Shown: positions 8,294 through 16,908 of the stretch, in pieces
Position numbering within the stretch: the first letter of the stretch is position 1
How the letters are laid out: every line of letters begins with the position of its first letter
From: Nostoc foliaceum FACHB-393
GTDB lineage: Bacteria > Cyanobacteriota > Cyanobacteriia > Cyanobacteriales > Nostocaceae
DNA length: 64,000 nucleotides
Direction of reading: 5' to 3'
Assembly: GCF_014698505.1 (NCBI RefSeq)
Contig: NZ_JACJTD010000003.1
Location: 62,001 to 126,000, forward strand
The notes under the pieces: generated by a model
Database searches by the model: none
What the model saw: the letters and a program-made list of their open reading frames with translations, nothing else
Told to the model about the DNA's origin: nothing
Program-made: the position numbers and the translations under genes

Positions 8294-9547
8294 ATGTTGT
8301 CTTCAGAGGGCGAACTAAATGATACCGCAGCAAATAGACAGCAAATGCTAACTGCCGCTCAAATAAAGTGGGAGGAAGAAAGCGATCGCGAGCAAATATT
8401 CCAACTGATTGATAGTCTTTTGTCTTTTGAAGCTTGCCTCTACCACCAGATTTTGCCCTTAGGATTAGAAGACAAAAACCTCTTGCTAGGTATGGTTCAT
8501 CCACAAGAAGGCGAGGCACTAGATTATGCTGGTCGCATTTTGTCTTATATCAATTGCACAATGGTGATTGAAGCGATCGCAGCCGACGCTCACCGCAGAA
8601 TACTATCAGCCTACCTCAACCATAAGAATACATCCCAGCTAGATGCCCAACAAGTGCATCAGCCAACAGCGGACTCTCCTCCAAATAGCCCAGCTAGCAT
8701 TGCTGACAAACCTTTTGCCTCCATAGATGCCGGCTCAGAATCAAATCAGCAACCAATATTGATGGTGTTTCAGACACAAAAACGTCAACATTCTGGGCAG
8801 CGGGTAGACTTGCCTCCTATCCCAGAGCTAGATCAGTCATCTCAAAGTACGACATTCTTGACCCCTATTTCCAGAGGTCAAGAGGGAGACACTTCCGAAG
8901 CCCCACCACCAAAAAATTTACCTATTTTGCCCACGCAAGTTCCCGAACTATTTAGTCCTATTGAGGTGCTGCCAACGCTACCACCCAAAAAATTACTAGA
9001 AGAATTACTAGGGCGAATCCTGGCTGGGGGAATTGGTAGGCTGTACTTAGAAAGACAAGCTTACGAAGGCAGAATATTGTGGAGTGACAATGGAGTTTTA
9101 CAGTCTGTATTAGACAAACTACCGCTCTCAGTTTTCCAAGGAGTACTGAATGAATTAAAGCGGTTTGCTTCCCTGCCCGTCACCACGATTGCAGAACCAA
9201 AACAGGTAGAAAAAGAATACATATATCAAAAAAACCGCTTATTATTACGCTTGCGAGTCATGCCGGGAATCTACGGCGAAGAGGCAACACTCCAAGTCTT
9301 GCGGGGAGCAGCATTAAAGTTCTATCAGCAACAACAGTTAGCGCGTCTGGGCCGCGATGCCTTAGGAATTTCTCAGCAACTTAGCTTCAAATTACATGAA
9401 CTACAAGAACGGCTTTTCCTGAATCCCAGCCTTGACTCTCAGCAATTAGAGGCTTTAGTTACCCTGAATCAACTAGTGAAAAATTTAGACCAACAGGTCA
9501 AAATACTGGTACTAGATAGCAATCCACCAACAAACAGCAAATCATAG
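8294..9547 (+). CDS. patU: PatU-like protein, single ORF
   Basis: 417 residues. The N-terminal part (about 30-115) resembles the MshEN/GspE N-terminal fold (LLLGMVHPQEGEALDYAGRI, then SAYLN). A proline- and serine-rich linker of about 110 residues follows, then a C-terminal helical domain (about 225-400) starting LPPKKLLEELLGRILAGGIG. PatU influences heterocyst pattern and sits downstream of hetZ; in Anabaena PCC 7120 it is split into patU5 and patU3, whereas here it is one frame. The 300-bp gap to hetZ and the hairpin between them suggest a partly independent promoter. Biochemical function is not established. Confidence 0.66.
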   Translation: MLSSEGELNDTAANRQQMLTAAQIKWEEESDREQIFQLIDSLLSFEACLYHQILPLGLEDKNLLLGMVHPQEGEALDYAGRILSYINCTMVIEAIAADAHRRILSAYLNHKNTSQLDAQQVHQPTADSPPNSPASIADKPFASIDAGSESNQQPILMVFQTQKRQHSGQRVDLPPIPELDQSSQSTTFLTPISRGQEGDTSEAPPPKNLPILPTQVPELFSPIEVLPTLPPKKLLEELLGRILAGGIGRLYLERQAYEGRILWSDNGVLQSVLDKLPLSVFQGVLNELKRFASLPVTTIAEPKQVEKEYIYQKNRLLLRLRVMPGIYGEEATLQVLRGAALKFYQQQQLARLGRDALGISQQLSFKLHELQERLFLNPSLDSQQLEALVTLNQLVKNLDQQVKILVLDSNPPTNSKS

Positions 9548-9746
9548 GTCTGTCAGTGAAACCGCTGATTTCGATCACATACATAATTGTTATGTTGTAA
9601 TGGAACTCTAGACTGATAAACCTTAGAGCTTCATCTCAAATCAATACAAATTTTGCGATCGTATTCTGAGTAAGATTACGGTTTAAACAAACTTATAGTA
9701 GCAAAGTTACTTTCCCGCTCTTGAATCCATTTCTTGCAAATATTTC

Positions 9747-10430
9747 ATGCTAACTGAGGTTTTTAGTGAACTTTTCCCCTTGATGAGTACAGCCAATCCA
9801 CAGACTTTGGAATGGCTGCTCAACGTTGCAATTGAACATGAATACCCATCTGGGCGAGCTGTTGTGATGGAAGATGCCTGGGGTAACGCCGTTTACTTCG
9901 TGGTTTCTGGTTGGGTCAAAGTCCGGCGTACTGTCGGGGAAGATTCAGTAGCTCTGGCAATTTTTGGCCGTGGCGATTTTTTTGGAGAAATGGCAATTTT
10001 GGATGAATCTCCCCGCTCAACTGATGTCATCGCCCTTTCACCTGTGAAATTACTTAGTATCTCCAGGGAACGTTTTATTCAAATATTGTTTAAAGACCCG
10101 CAGTTACATCACCGCATGTTGCAACTGATGGTGCGGCGATTGCGGCAAATTAACCTGCGTTTACAAATGCGGTCTTCACCACCGGCGGTTAAACTCGCCC
10201 ATACCTTAGTGACTTTAGGCGAAAGTTATGGGCAGGAATCAGACTTAGGAAGAGAAATTTTTAACATTCCCTTTAAAGATTTAGCAGAGGTGACAGAAAT
10301 CGGGGTTGAAGAAACCACCAAAATCATGGAAAAGCTGCATGAAAAAGGGTGGATAAACATTGATAGCGCCAACAACATCATTTACCTTGTGAACTTCAAA
10401 CAGTTGATGAACTTGGCTGGCAAAGTCTGA
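9747..10430 (+). CDS. Crp/Fnr-family transcription regulator
   Basis: 227 residues. N-terminal cyclic-nucleotide-binding beta-barrel (about 20-130) with the phosphate-binding cassette FGEMAILDESPRST, which keeps the Gly-Glu and the Arg-Ser typical of true cAMP-type binders. A long dimer helix follows (about 125-155), then a C-terminal winged HTH (about 165-225) ending VEETTKIMEKLHEKGWI. No cysteine cluster of the Fnr type is seen. It lies 200 bp after patU with its own upstream region. A cAMP-responsive role is inferred from the cassette; targets are unknown. Confidence 0.85.
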   Translation: MLTEVFSELFPLMSTANPQTLEWLLNVAIEHEYPSGRAVVMEDAWGNAVYFVVSGWVKVRRTVGEDSVALAIFGRGDFFGEMAILDESPRSTDVIALSPVKLLSISRERFIQILFKDPQLHHRMLQLMVRRLRQINLRLQMRSSPPAVKLAHTLVTLGESYGQESDLGREIFNIPFKDLAEVTEIGVEETTKIMEKLHEKGWINIDSANNIIYLVNFKQLMNLAGKV

Positions 10431-10649
10431 TTGCTTTATCTGATATAAATTTACATCCAAAATTGGTATTACTTCAAAGAGCCTTGCGGGGATAACTCTG
10501 AGCCGAGGAACTAAGATGAGAATTTATGGAAGCAAACAGCCATAAACTTGGTTCTTACTACCAGCCGCAGCAAATAAAAGTCAAAAGTTAAAAGGCAAAT
10601 TTGTCATGATGGGAGAAATTACCTATAGACTATTAACTCAGCACACAAG

Positions 10650-12431
10650 ATGACTGAAGCAACAGCAACTCGTCCCAATACCTACGTCCAGGAAACTGAG
10701 CCAACGATTCATTACCTAGTGGCAATGCCCCAACCAGAAACCCATCTGTTTGAGGTGACTTTACGCGTTGTGAATTACCACTCGCCGATTCTCGATTTAA
10801 AACTACCGGTGTGGACACCCGGTTCTTACTTAGTTCGGGAATACGCTAAGAATTTACAGGATTTTGGGGCTTTTGCAGAGGATAAGCCTTTACTGTGGCG
10901 GAAGAACAGTAAAAATCACTGGCAGGTAGACAAAACGGGTGTTTCAGAATTAACTGTACGTTACCGCATTTTTGCGAATGAGCTATCGGTACGGACAAAT
11001 CACTTGGATACTACCCACGGTTATTTCAATGGTGCGGCACTATTTTTTAGAATACCGGGCTGGGAGAAGCAACCCATTCGCGTCACTATCGTACCACCAC
11101 GCCCGGAATGGCAGGTAACTACTGCCCTACCGCCCGTTAATGAGGAAACGAATACTTTCTTGGCTGGCGATTTTGATACTCTGGTGGATACTCCGTTTGA
11201 GATTGGTCGCCACCAATTGTATAAATTTGAGGTTTTGGGAAAACCTCATGAACTAGCAATTTGGGGACAGGGAAATTTCCAAGCCCAGCAGATGATTGCT
11301 GATATCCAGAAAATTATCCAGGTAGAAGCGCAGATGTTCGGCGGTTTGCCCTACGAACGATACGTATTTCTGCTACATTTATTTAGCCAAGCTTTTGGCG
11401 GTTTGGAGCATAAAAACTCTTGCTCCTTAATTTACCAACGTTTTGGATTTCGCGCGCAGGAAAAATACGATCGCTTTCTGCAATTAGTTGCACACGAGTT
11501 CTTTCACTTGTGGAATGTCAAGCGAATTCGCCCAAAAGCATTAGAGGTTTTTGATTACGACCAAGAAAATTACACACCATCATTGTGGTTTTGCGAAGGC
11601 ACTACTAGTTACTATGACTTGTTAATTCCTTTGCGGGCGGGAATTTATGATGTTCAATCGTATTTGAATAATTTGGGCAAAGAAATTACCAGATATGAAA
11701 TGACACCGGGGCGCAAGGTACAACCCGTTTCTGAGTCAAGTTTTGATGCCTGGATTAAACTATATCGCCCGGATGCCAATAGCGGTAATTCCCAAATTTC
11801 CTACTATTTAAAGGGAGAAATGGTATCGTTATTACTGGATTTACTGATTCGCTCTACTCACAACAATCAGCGCTCCCTCGATGACGTGATGCTGAAAATG
11901 TGGCAGCAATTTGGGCAAGCTGAAATTGGTTATACCCCAGAACAGTTACAGGAAGTTATAGAATCTGTCGTAGAAATCGATTTGACTGATTTCTTTAAAC
12001 GCTACATTGATGGCACTGATGATTTGCCCTTGAATCAGTACTTACAACCCTTTGGCTTAAATTTGGTAGCTGAACAGCAGGAAGAACCCTACTTGGGCGT
12101 GAGAATAAATACAGAGTATGGGCGGGAGATAATTAAATTTGTGGAGACTGGTTCACCTGCACAAGTAGGGGGAATTGATGCAGGTGATGAGTTGTTAGCA
12201 ATTGATGGGATTAAGGTAACGGGGAATAGTTTAAGCGATCGCCTTAAAGATTATCAACCAAACGATACAATCAAATTCGTAGTTTTCCACCAAGACGAAC
12301 TGCGTACCTATTCCATCACCCTCGCGTCACCACGTCCCACTCGGTATCAGGTAAAACCTGTTGAGCATCCTGACTCCACACAGCAGAAAAACTTTGCTGG
12401 ATGGCTTGGGGTAGCGATCGCAACTGTTTAA
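10650..12431 (+). CDS. M61-family metallopeptidase with PDZ domain
   Basis: 593 residues. An N-terminal beta domain (about 15-190) leads into the glycyl-aminopeptidase-like M61 core with zinc motif HEFFH at about 281-285 (VAHEFFHLWNVKRIRP), and a glutamate in FCEGTTSYY about 45 residues later as third ligand. A PDZ domain spans about 480-555 (EPYLGVRI through SPAQVGGIDAGDELLAIDG). No signal peptide is visible, so it is probably cytosolic. Start ATG 10650. Converges on pyk with a hairpin between. Confidence 0.88.
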   Translation: MTEATATRPNTYVQETEPTIHYLVAMPQPETHLFEVTLRVVNYHSPILDLKLPVWTPGSYLVREYAKNLQDFGAFAEDKPLLWRKNSKNHWQVDKTGVSELTVRYRIFANELSVRTNHLDTTHGYFNGAALFFRIPGWEKQPIRVTIVPPRPEWQVTTALPPVNEETNTFLAGDFDTLVDTPFEIGRHQLYKFEVLGKPHELAIWGQGNFQAQQMIADIQKIIQVEAQMFGGLPYERYVFLLHLFSQAFGGLEHKNSCSLIYQRFGFRAQEKYDRFLQLVAHEFFHLWNVKRIRPKALEVFDYDQENYTPSLWFCEGTTSYYDLLIPLRAGIYDVQSYLNNLGKEITRYEMTPGRKVQPVSESSFDAWIKLYRPDANSGNSQISYYLKGEMVSLLLDLLIRSTHNNQRSLDDVMLKMWQQFGQAEIGYTPEQLQEVIESVVEIDLTDFFKRYIDGTDDLPLNQYLQPFGLNLVAEQQEEPYLGVRINTEYGREIIKFVETGSPAQVGGIDAGDELLAIDGIKVTGNSLSDRLKDYQPNDTIKFVVFHQDELRTYSITLASPRPTRYQVKPVEHPDSTQQKNFAGWLGVAIATV

Positions 12432-12450
12432 TAAAGGGATTGGGAGTGGG

Positions 12451-12473
12451 CATGGGGAAAACTCTTCCCCGTG
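12451..12473. terminator. Hairpin between M61 gene and pyk
   Basis: CATGGGGAA (12451-12459) pairs with TTCCCCGTG (12465-12473), loop of five. It lies between two convergent 3' ends only 51 bp apart. Confidence 0.55.
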
Positions 12474-12482
12474 TCTACAATC

Positions 12483-14252
12483 CTAAGATGTTCTCACCGC
12501 CCCAGAGTAAATCAAACCCCGTTGCAGATCCAGCGTTATAATCGCCCCATCCCGAATCACCTGCGTTGCCTGCTTCACGCCGACAATCACTGGCACACCG
12601 AGACGCAAGCCAATCACTGCTGCGTGACTTGTAAGACTTTCTTCTTCCGTAATAATCCCGGCAGATTTGCGAATTGCCTCAACAAAATCGGCACTAGTGC
12701 GAGGTGCAACTAATATGTCTCCAGGATTAAAGTTACTAACATCCATGCCAGTATTAGCCACCCTAGCGCGACCACTCACTGAACCTTGTCCCAGTCCAAT
12801 TCCGTGCCCTAGTATCGCCGTTACCACCTCTACCTTAATCAAATCTGTGGAGCCGGAAATTCCCTGGAGTGTACCAGCGGTCATTACTACTAAATCTCCC
12901 TCAGACAGTAATTTCAACTCTTGAGCCACGTTGATCGCAGCTTGAAATGTCTGACCAGTAGAAGGTAATCCTAGCACCAACAGGGGTTTTACTCCCCACA
13001 CCATTTGTAGCTGCCGCGCCACATTCACATGGGGTGTCACTGCCAAAATTGGTGTCTGGGGACGGAACTTAGAGACATTGCGAGCTGTGGCCCCAGTTTG
13101 CGTTAGGGTCATGATTGCCGCTGCGCCTAGTTGTTCGGCAATTTGACCGACAGCTTGACTAATCGCATTGGGAATTGAGCGTCGGGAATCTCTCAAAGAA
13201 CGTAAATTTAAGTGTTGAGCTTCTTCCTGCTCCATACGCTCGGCAATTCGTGCCATCGTCGCCACTGCTTCTACAGGGTAGCTACCGACAGCGGTTTCAT
13301 TGGAAAGCATCACCGCGTCTGTGCCGTCTAAAATCGCATTTGCCACATCCGACACTTCAGCGCGAGTGGGACGGGGATTGCTCACCATACTGTCTAACAT
13401 CTGAGTAGCAGTGATGATGGGAATCCCCAAGCGATTTGCTGTGGCAATTAGCCGCTTTTGGAGTACCGGAACATCTTCTGCTGGCAATTCCACCCCTAAG
13501 TCGCCTCTGGCAACCATCACGCCATCACACAAAGCCAGAACTGCCTCCATTTGTTCGATGGCTTCGTGCTTTTCAATTTTGGCAACCACTGGCACTTGCT
13601 TGCCTGTACTGGAAATTAGCTCTTTAATTTCGATCAAATCCTGCGGATTGCGAACAAAGGAAAGTGCCACCCAATCGACACCTTGATCTAGACCAAACAT
13701 CAGATCCTCTCGGTCTTTGTCGGTCATTGCCTTAATTGATAGGTAAACGCCGGGAAAGTTTACGCCTTTGTTGTTAGAAAGTTTACCCGGTACAGTAATG
13801 CGACAATGCAAATCACCTTTGTCCCGGTTAATCTCCTCCACAACCATTTCTACTCGTCCATCATCGAGGAGGATTTTTGCACCAACTGGCACTTCTTCGG
13901 CTAAATAATCGTAGGTGACACAGCTAATTTCCTGAGTACCGACCACCGGACGATTTGTCAAGGTGAAGCGATCACCTTTTGCCACAACTATAGACCCGTT
14001 GTCAAACTTCCCCAAGCGAATTTTTGGGCCCTGCAAGTCTTGGAGAATAGCCACTGGCTGATTTAATTCAAAAGCGGTTTGCCGAATTAAGCGAATACTA
14101 CGCTGATGGTCGGCATGAGTTCCGTGGGAGAAGTTTAGCCGCAGCGTCGTGGCTCCCGCTTCAATAATCGCCTTGAGCATTTCAGGACTGCTAGTGGCGG
14201 GGCCAATAGTAGCGACAATTTTTGTCCGGCGCAGAGAATCTCTTAATTGCAT
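12483..14252 (-). CDS. pyk: Pyruvate kinase with PEP-utiliser C-terminal extension
   Basis: 589 residues, catalysing phosphoenolpyruvate + ADP to pyruvate + ATP at the end of glycolysis. The N-terminus RRTKIVATIGPATSSPEML, the signature VVAKIEKHEAIEQMEAVL around residues 223-240 (with the catalytic lysine) and ITATQMLDSM near 280 are all intact. It is about 110 residues longer than the E. coli enzymes because of a C-terminal PEP-utilising-enzyme mobile domain (DILVAPRTSADFVEAI, then TSHAAVIGLRLGVPVIVG), as in Bacillus and many cyanobacterial enzymes; the histidine of TSHAA is kept. Divergent from crtR. Confidence 0.96.
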   Translation of the reverse strand: MQLRDSLRRTKIVATIGPATSSPEMLKAIIEAGATTLRLNFSHGTHADHQRSIRLIRQTAFELNQPVAILQDLQGPKIRLGKFDNGSIVVAKGDRFTLTNRPVVGTQEISCVTYDYLAEEVPVGAKILLDDGRVEMVVEEINRDKGDLHCRITVPGKLSNNKGVNFPGVYLSIKAMTDKDREDLMFGLDQGVDWVALSFVRNPQDLIEIKELISSTGKQVPVVAKIEKHEAIEQMEAVLALCDGVMVARGDLGVELPAEDVPVLQKRLIATANRLGIPIITATQMLDSMVSNPRPTRAEVSDVANAILDGTDAVMLSNETAVGSYPVEAVATMARIAERMEQEEAQHLNLRSLRDSRRSIPNAISQAVGQIAEQLGAAAIMTLTQTGATARNVSKFRPQTPILAVTPHVNVARQLQMVWGVKPLLVLGLPSTGQTFQAAINVAQELKLLSEGDLVVMTAGTLQGISGSTDLIKVEVVTAILGHGIGLGQGSVSGRARVANTGMDVSNFNPGDILVAPRTSADFVEAIRKSAGIITEEESLTSHAAVIGLRLGVPVIVGVKQATQVIRDGAIITLDLQRGLIYSGAVRTS

Positions 14253-14624
14253 AGGGGCTGAAGTTAGGGAGCTATCTGGGAAGTCATCGTAACTTAAGTG
14301 GCATCTCCTTTTCAGTCACTGCTATATCAATCAAAGATATAAGCAGTTAGAGAGGGTTTATGGGAGAGTGGGGGCTGTGGGATAGACTAGATATAGTACA
14401 TCAATCTTGTATCCATCCTCCCCACGAAGGAGTTTATCCCATCACTTCTTGCCAATTGTCATATCCCACTTATCAGTAAAGACTAGGCTACGTCTGGAAT
14501 CATAGCGTTATTCATCTACTGATATGCAAAGCTGTGGATAAATCTTGCTATACAAAAGTTTGCAAAACTTTATTCTTCCCTAATCTTTATCGTATATTCG
14601 TAATGTTTGATTAAGAAGGAGTCA
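14253..14624. other. Divergent promoter region, pyk / crtR
   Basis: 372 bp with no gene. It must hold the promoters of pyk (-) and crtR (+). I see no clear operator or riboswitch. A ribosome-binding site AAGGAG at 14616-14621 serves crtR. Confidence 0.5.
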
Positions 14625-15524
14625 ATGTTAGAGATGATCACATCGGAGGCACAAAAGCCACTGACAATCCCGCCTAAGGAATTTTTAGCGCCTCCTGGTG
14701 ATTTTAATCCCACGCTGCTGCTATTTTCTGTAGCTGTGGCAATGCTGGTGTTATCCAACTTTGGTTACTGGCTTTGGGAATGGCCGCACTGGCTGTGTTT
14801 TTGCGTTAATACTATTGCCTTACATTGTGCTGGGACGGTAATTCATGACGCTTGTCACCAATCAGCCCATCGCAACCGGGTAATGAATGCGATGTTAGGG
14901 CATGGTAGTGCGTTGATGCTAGCTTTTGCTTTTCCTGTATTTACGCGGGTGCATTTACAGCATCATGGACATGTCAATCATCCCAAGGACGACCCAGATC
15001 ATTATGTCTCTACGGGTGGCCCGCTGTGGCTGATTGCGGTACGGTTTTTGTACCATGAGGTGTTTTTCTTTCAACGGCGGTTGTGGCGGAAATATGAGCT
15101 ATTAGAATGGTTCATTAGCCGCTTAATTGTCGGTGTAATTGTTTATATATCAGTGCAGTACCACTTTTTGGGTTACATTCTGAATTTTTGGTTTATACCT
15201 GCTTTTGTGGTGGGGATAGCACTGGGATTATTTTTTGACTATTTGCCCCATCGTCCTTTTGCGGAGCGCGATCGCTGGAAAAATGCTCGCGTTTATCCTA
15301 ACCCGATTCTCAATATTCTAATTATGGGACAGAATTACCACTTAATTCATCATTTATGGCCTTCTATTCCTTGGTATAATTATCAGCCTGCATACTATGT
15401 CATGAAGCCCCTGTTAGATGAAAAAGGCTGTTACCAAACTTCAGGATTATTGCAGAAAAAGGACTTTTTTGAGTTTGTTTATGACATTTTTTTAGGAATT
15501 CGCTTTCATCATCAAAAAGAATAG
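14625..15524 (+). CDS. crtR: Beta-carotene hydroxylase CrtR
   Basis: 299-residue membrane di-iron hydroxylase adding hydroxyls to beta-ionone rings (zeaxanthin and, in Nostoc relatives, keto-myxol pathway). Three histidine boxes are present: HDACH near residue 73, HLQHHGHVNH near 110, and NYHLIHHLWPS near 240. Membrane segments flank them (about 30-65 and 165-205). ATG 14625 is chosen because AAGGAG ends three bases before it; a TTG at 14607 is in frame but lacks this. About 99 bp of this gene (15255-15353) is present again, degraded, at 16158-16256. Confidence 0.92.
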   Translation: MLEMITSEAQKPLTIPPKEFLAPPGDFNPTLLLFSVAVAMLVLSNFGYWLWEWPHWLCFCVNTIALHCAGTVIHDACHQSAHRNRVMNAMLGHGSALMLAFAFPVFTRVHLQHHGHVNHPKDDPDHYVSTGGPLWLIAVRFLYHEVFFFQRRLWRKYELLEWFISRLIVGVIVYISVQYHFLGYILNFWFIPAFVVGIALGLFFDYLPHRPFAERDRWKNARVYPNPILNILIMGQNYHLIHHLWPSIPWYNYQPAYYVMKPLLDEKGCYQTSGLLQKKDFFEFVYDIFLGIRFHHQKE

Positions 15525-15545
15525 AGTTGTTGTATTAAGCTCGCG

Positions 15546-15872
15546 TCAAAAATCTCTGATTTCAACAACCACACCCAGAGCGATCGTTGCTAGGACACTA
15601 CGAACACTGGGTATCAATGGAAGCAAATCAGGTAGGCGATTACTAGATGCTACTAGTACAACGACCGCAACTTCAGTCTGTTACAAGTTTTGCTGATATC
15701 GTAAGTTTTGGTCTGTTGTGAGGAGAATCGTGAAACTCTCCTGTGCCATCAATTGCAACAGTTCGCCATTCTTTTTGCCTGACCATCCCATTTCAACAAC
15801 TGTGCGTACCTCATAATCAGTGAGTTCACGCCTTAAGGGTCGTGGAACACACTCATCAAGCAGAATTCGCAT
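15546..15872 (-). pseudogene. DUF5615 PIN-like toxin gene with in-frame stop
   Basis: Begins MRILLDECVPRPLRREL, the normal start of DUF5615 PIN-like toxins with the acidic residues of LLDECV. After residue 63 (LRYQQNL) a TAA at 15681-15683 interrupts the frame. The same frame then continues with family-like sequence QTEVAVVVLVASSNRLPDLL and ends at a TGA at 15546-15548, giving about 108 codons, the usual family length. So the toxin has one nonsense codon; without read-through the product lacks its C-terminal half-sheet and is probably inactive. It overlaps the intact DUF433 antitoxin by 17 bp. Confidence 0.8.
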
Positions 15873-16080
15873 AAGCGGTTAGCATTTCCTTCGCTAATTC
15901 GAGAGTGGCGATCGCTTGCTCACGCCTGACACTGGGAAAGTGATCTAAAAACTCATCCAGTGAGTCACCCGCTTCTAGATAATCGAGCAAGGTTTTTATC
16001 GGTACACGAGTACCAAAAAAAACAGGAGTTCCCCCTAATATATCAGGGTCGCTATGAACAACACGCGATATGGATGTCAT
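15856..16080 (-). CDS. DUF433 antitoxin
   Basis: 74 residues with the DUF433 core: HSDPDILGGTPVFFGTRVPI, then a helix-turn region LLDYLEAGDSLDEFLDHFP and RREQAIATLELAKEML. DUF433 proteins are small DNA-binding antitoxins paired with DUF5615 PIN-like toxins. The order here (antitoxin first, toxin overlapping by 17 bp) is the standard one. The gene looks complete although its toxin carries a stop codon. A HIP1 site lies inside it. Confidence 0.87.
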   Translation of the reverse strand: MTSISRVVHSDPDILGGTPVFFGTRVPIKTLLDYLEAGDSLDEFLDHFPSVRREQAIATLELAKEMLTAYANSA

Positions 16081-16157
16081 ATAGTTAGCATGTGTTCGAC
16101 AGACTACCTTCCGATCCTAACTCTCGTCGTCTCGGAAATCTCAGCATATATTTTATT

Positions 16158-16256
16158 CCCCTTTGCAAAGGGCGATCGCTGGAAAAATGCTCGTGTCTAC
16201 CCAAACCAAGTTTTTAATATTCTGATTATGGGACAGAATTACTACTTAATTCATCA
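16158..16256 (+). pseudogene. Degraded internal fragment of crtR
   Basis: About 99 bp matching crtR 15255-15353 at roughly 85% by eye (15 differences in 98 aligned bases). Translated, it reads GDRWKNARVYPNQVFNIL then IMGQNYYLIHQ, against crtR RDRWKNARVYPNPILNIL and IMGQNYHLIHH. The third histidine box is damaged. Most differences are third-position or transition changes, so the copy has diverged for some time or came from a related hydroxylase. It has no start and no membrane segments. It joins directly to an Argonaute fragment at about 16256. Confidence 0.8.
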
Positions 16257-16741
16257 GCCGTCACTATCCAGAGTTGTTTTGGCAATCACAAGTTCCAATT
16301 GAAGATACACCCTTGCTATTTGGCAACGGAGTTATTAGCGCTCAAAGTAAAATTCTCACAGGTCTTTCTAGAGGTGGTGTTTACCGCCGCTATTATAAAT
16401 TTGAAAGCCTATTTGTTACCAAATCAATATCGCTAAAAAACTTAAGTGATACACAGGCAAGAGCAAAAGTTGAGGAAGTAGTCAATGAATTAATGGAAAT
16501 TAAACCTGAAATAGTTTTGGCGTTTTTGCCCCAGAGCGATCGTAACGCTGATGAGAAAGAGGGTGGTAGTCTTTATCACAAAGTATATGATCTATTGCTT
16601 AGTCGCCAGATAGCTAGCCAGATGATTTATGAAGATACATTGAAAAATCCTGATTATTATAAAAATATTCTCAATCAGGTGGTTCCAGGAATCCTCACCA
16701 AGCTAGGTAATTTACCTTTTGTTCTGGCTGAACCTGTTTGA
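16257..16741 (+). pseudogene. Prokaryotic Argonaute fragment (linker and MID domain only)
   Basis: In frame from just after the crtR fragment: HYPELFWQSQVPIEDTPLLF, then YRRYYKFESLF, then a MID domain with EIVLAFLPQSDRNADEKEG, SLYHKVYDLLLSRQIASQMI and LNQVVPGILTKLGNLPFVLA. This is the pattern just before the PIWI domain in cyanobacterial long Argonautes. It stops at EPV, where PIWI would begin, and the N, PAZ and PIWI domains are absent. No good start codon exists (TTG 16274 is the first candidate). I take it as a remnant, not a working guide-binding protein. Confidence 0.78.
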
Positions 16742-16908
16742 CGTTTTCACAACTTGACTTGAAGTATTTTATCTTTTACTTCATTGGCTAATTGGAGAGT
16801 GGCGTAGACGTAGGCCGTCATAGACATCGCTGCTTGACAAAATTACATCATGGTCAAGGCTAACCTTCAGAGTCAACTGAGTGCGATCGCTGAACAGTAT
16901 CACTATTG
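16742..16908. repeat. Trace of a second DUF433 gene carrying a 21-bp insert in a HIP1 site
   Basis: At 16779-16804 the sequence repeats part of the DUF433 gene near 15896 (16 of 17 bases around CTAATT-GAGAGTGGCG). The HIP1 octamer that follows in the intact gene is here split: GCG at 16802-16804, 21 extra bases at 16805-16825, then ATCGC at 16826-16830. The insert is nearly identical to one at 59495-59515. Confidence 0.6.
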
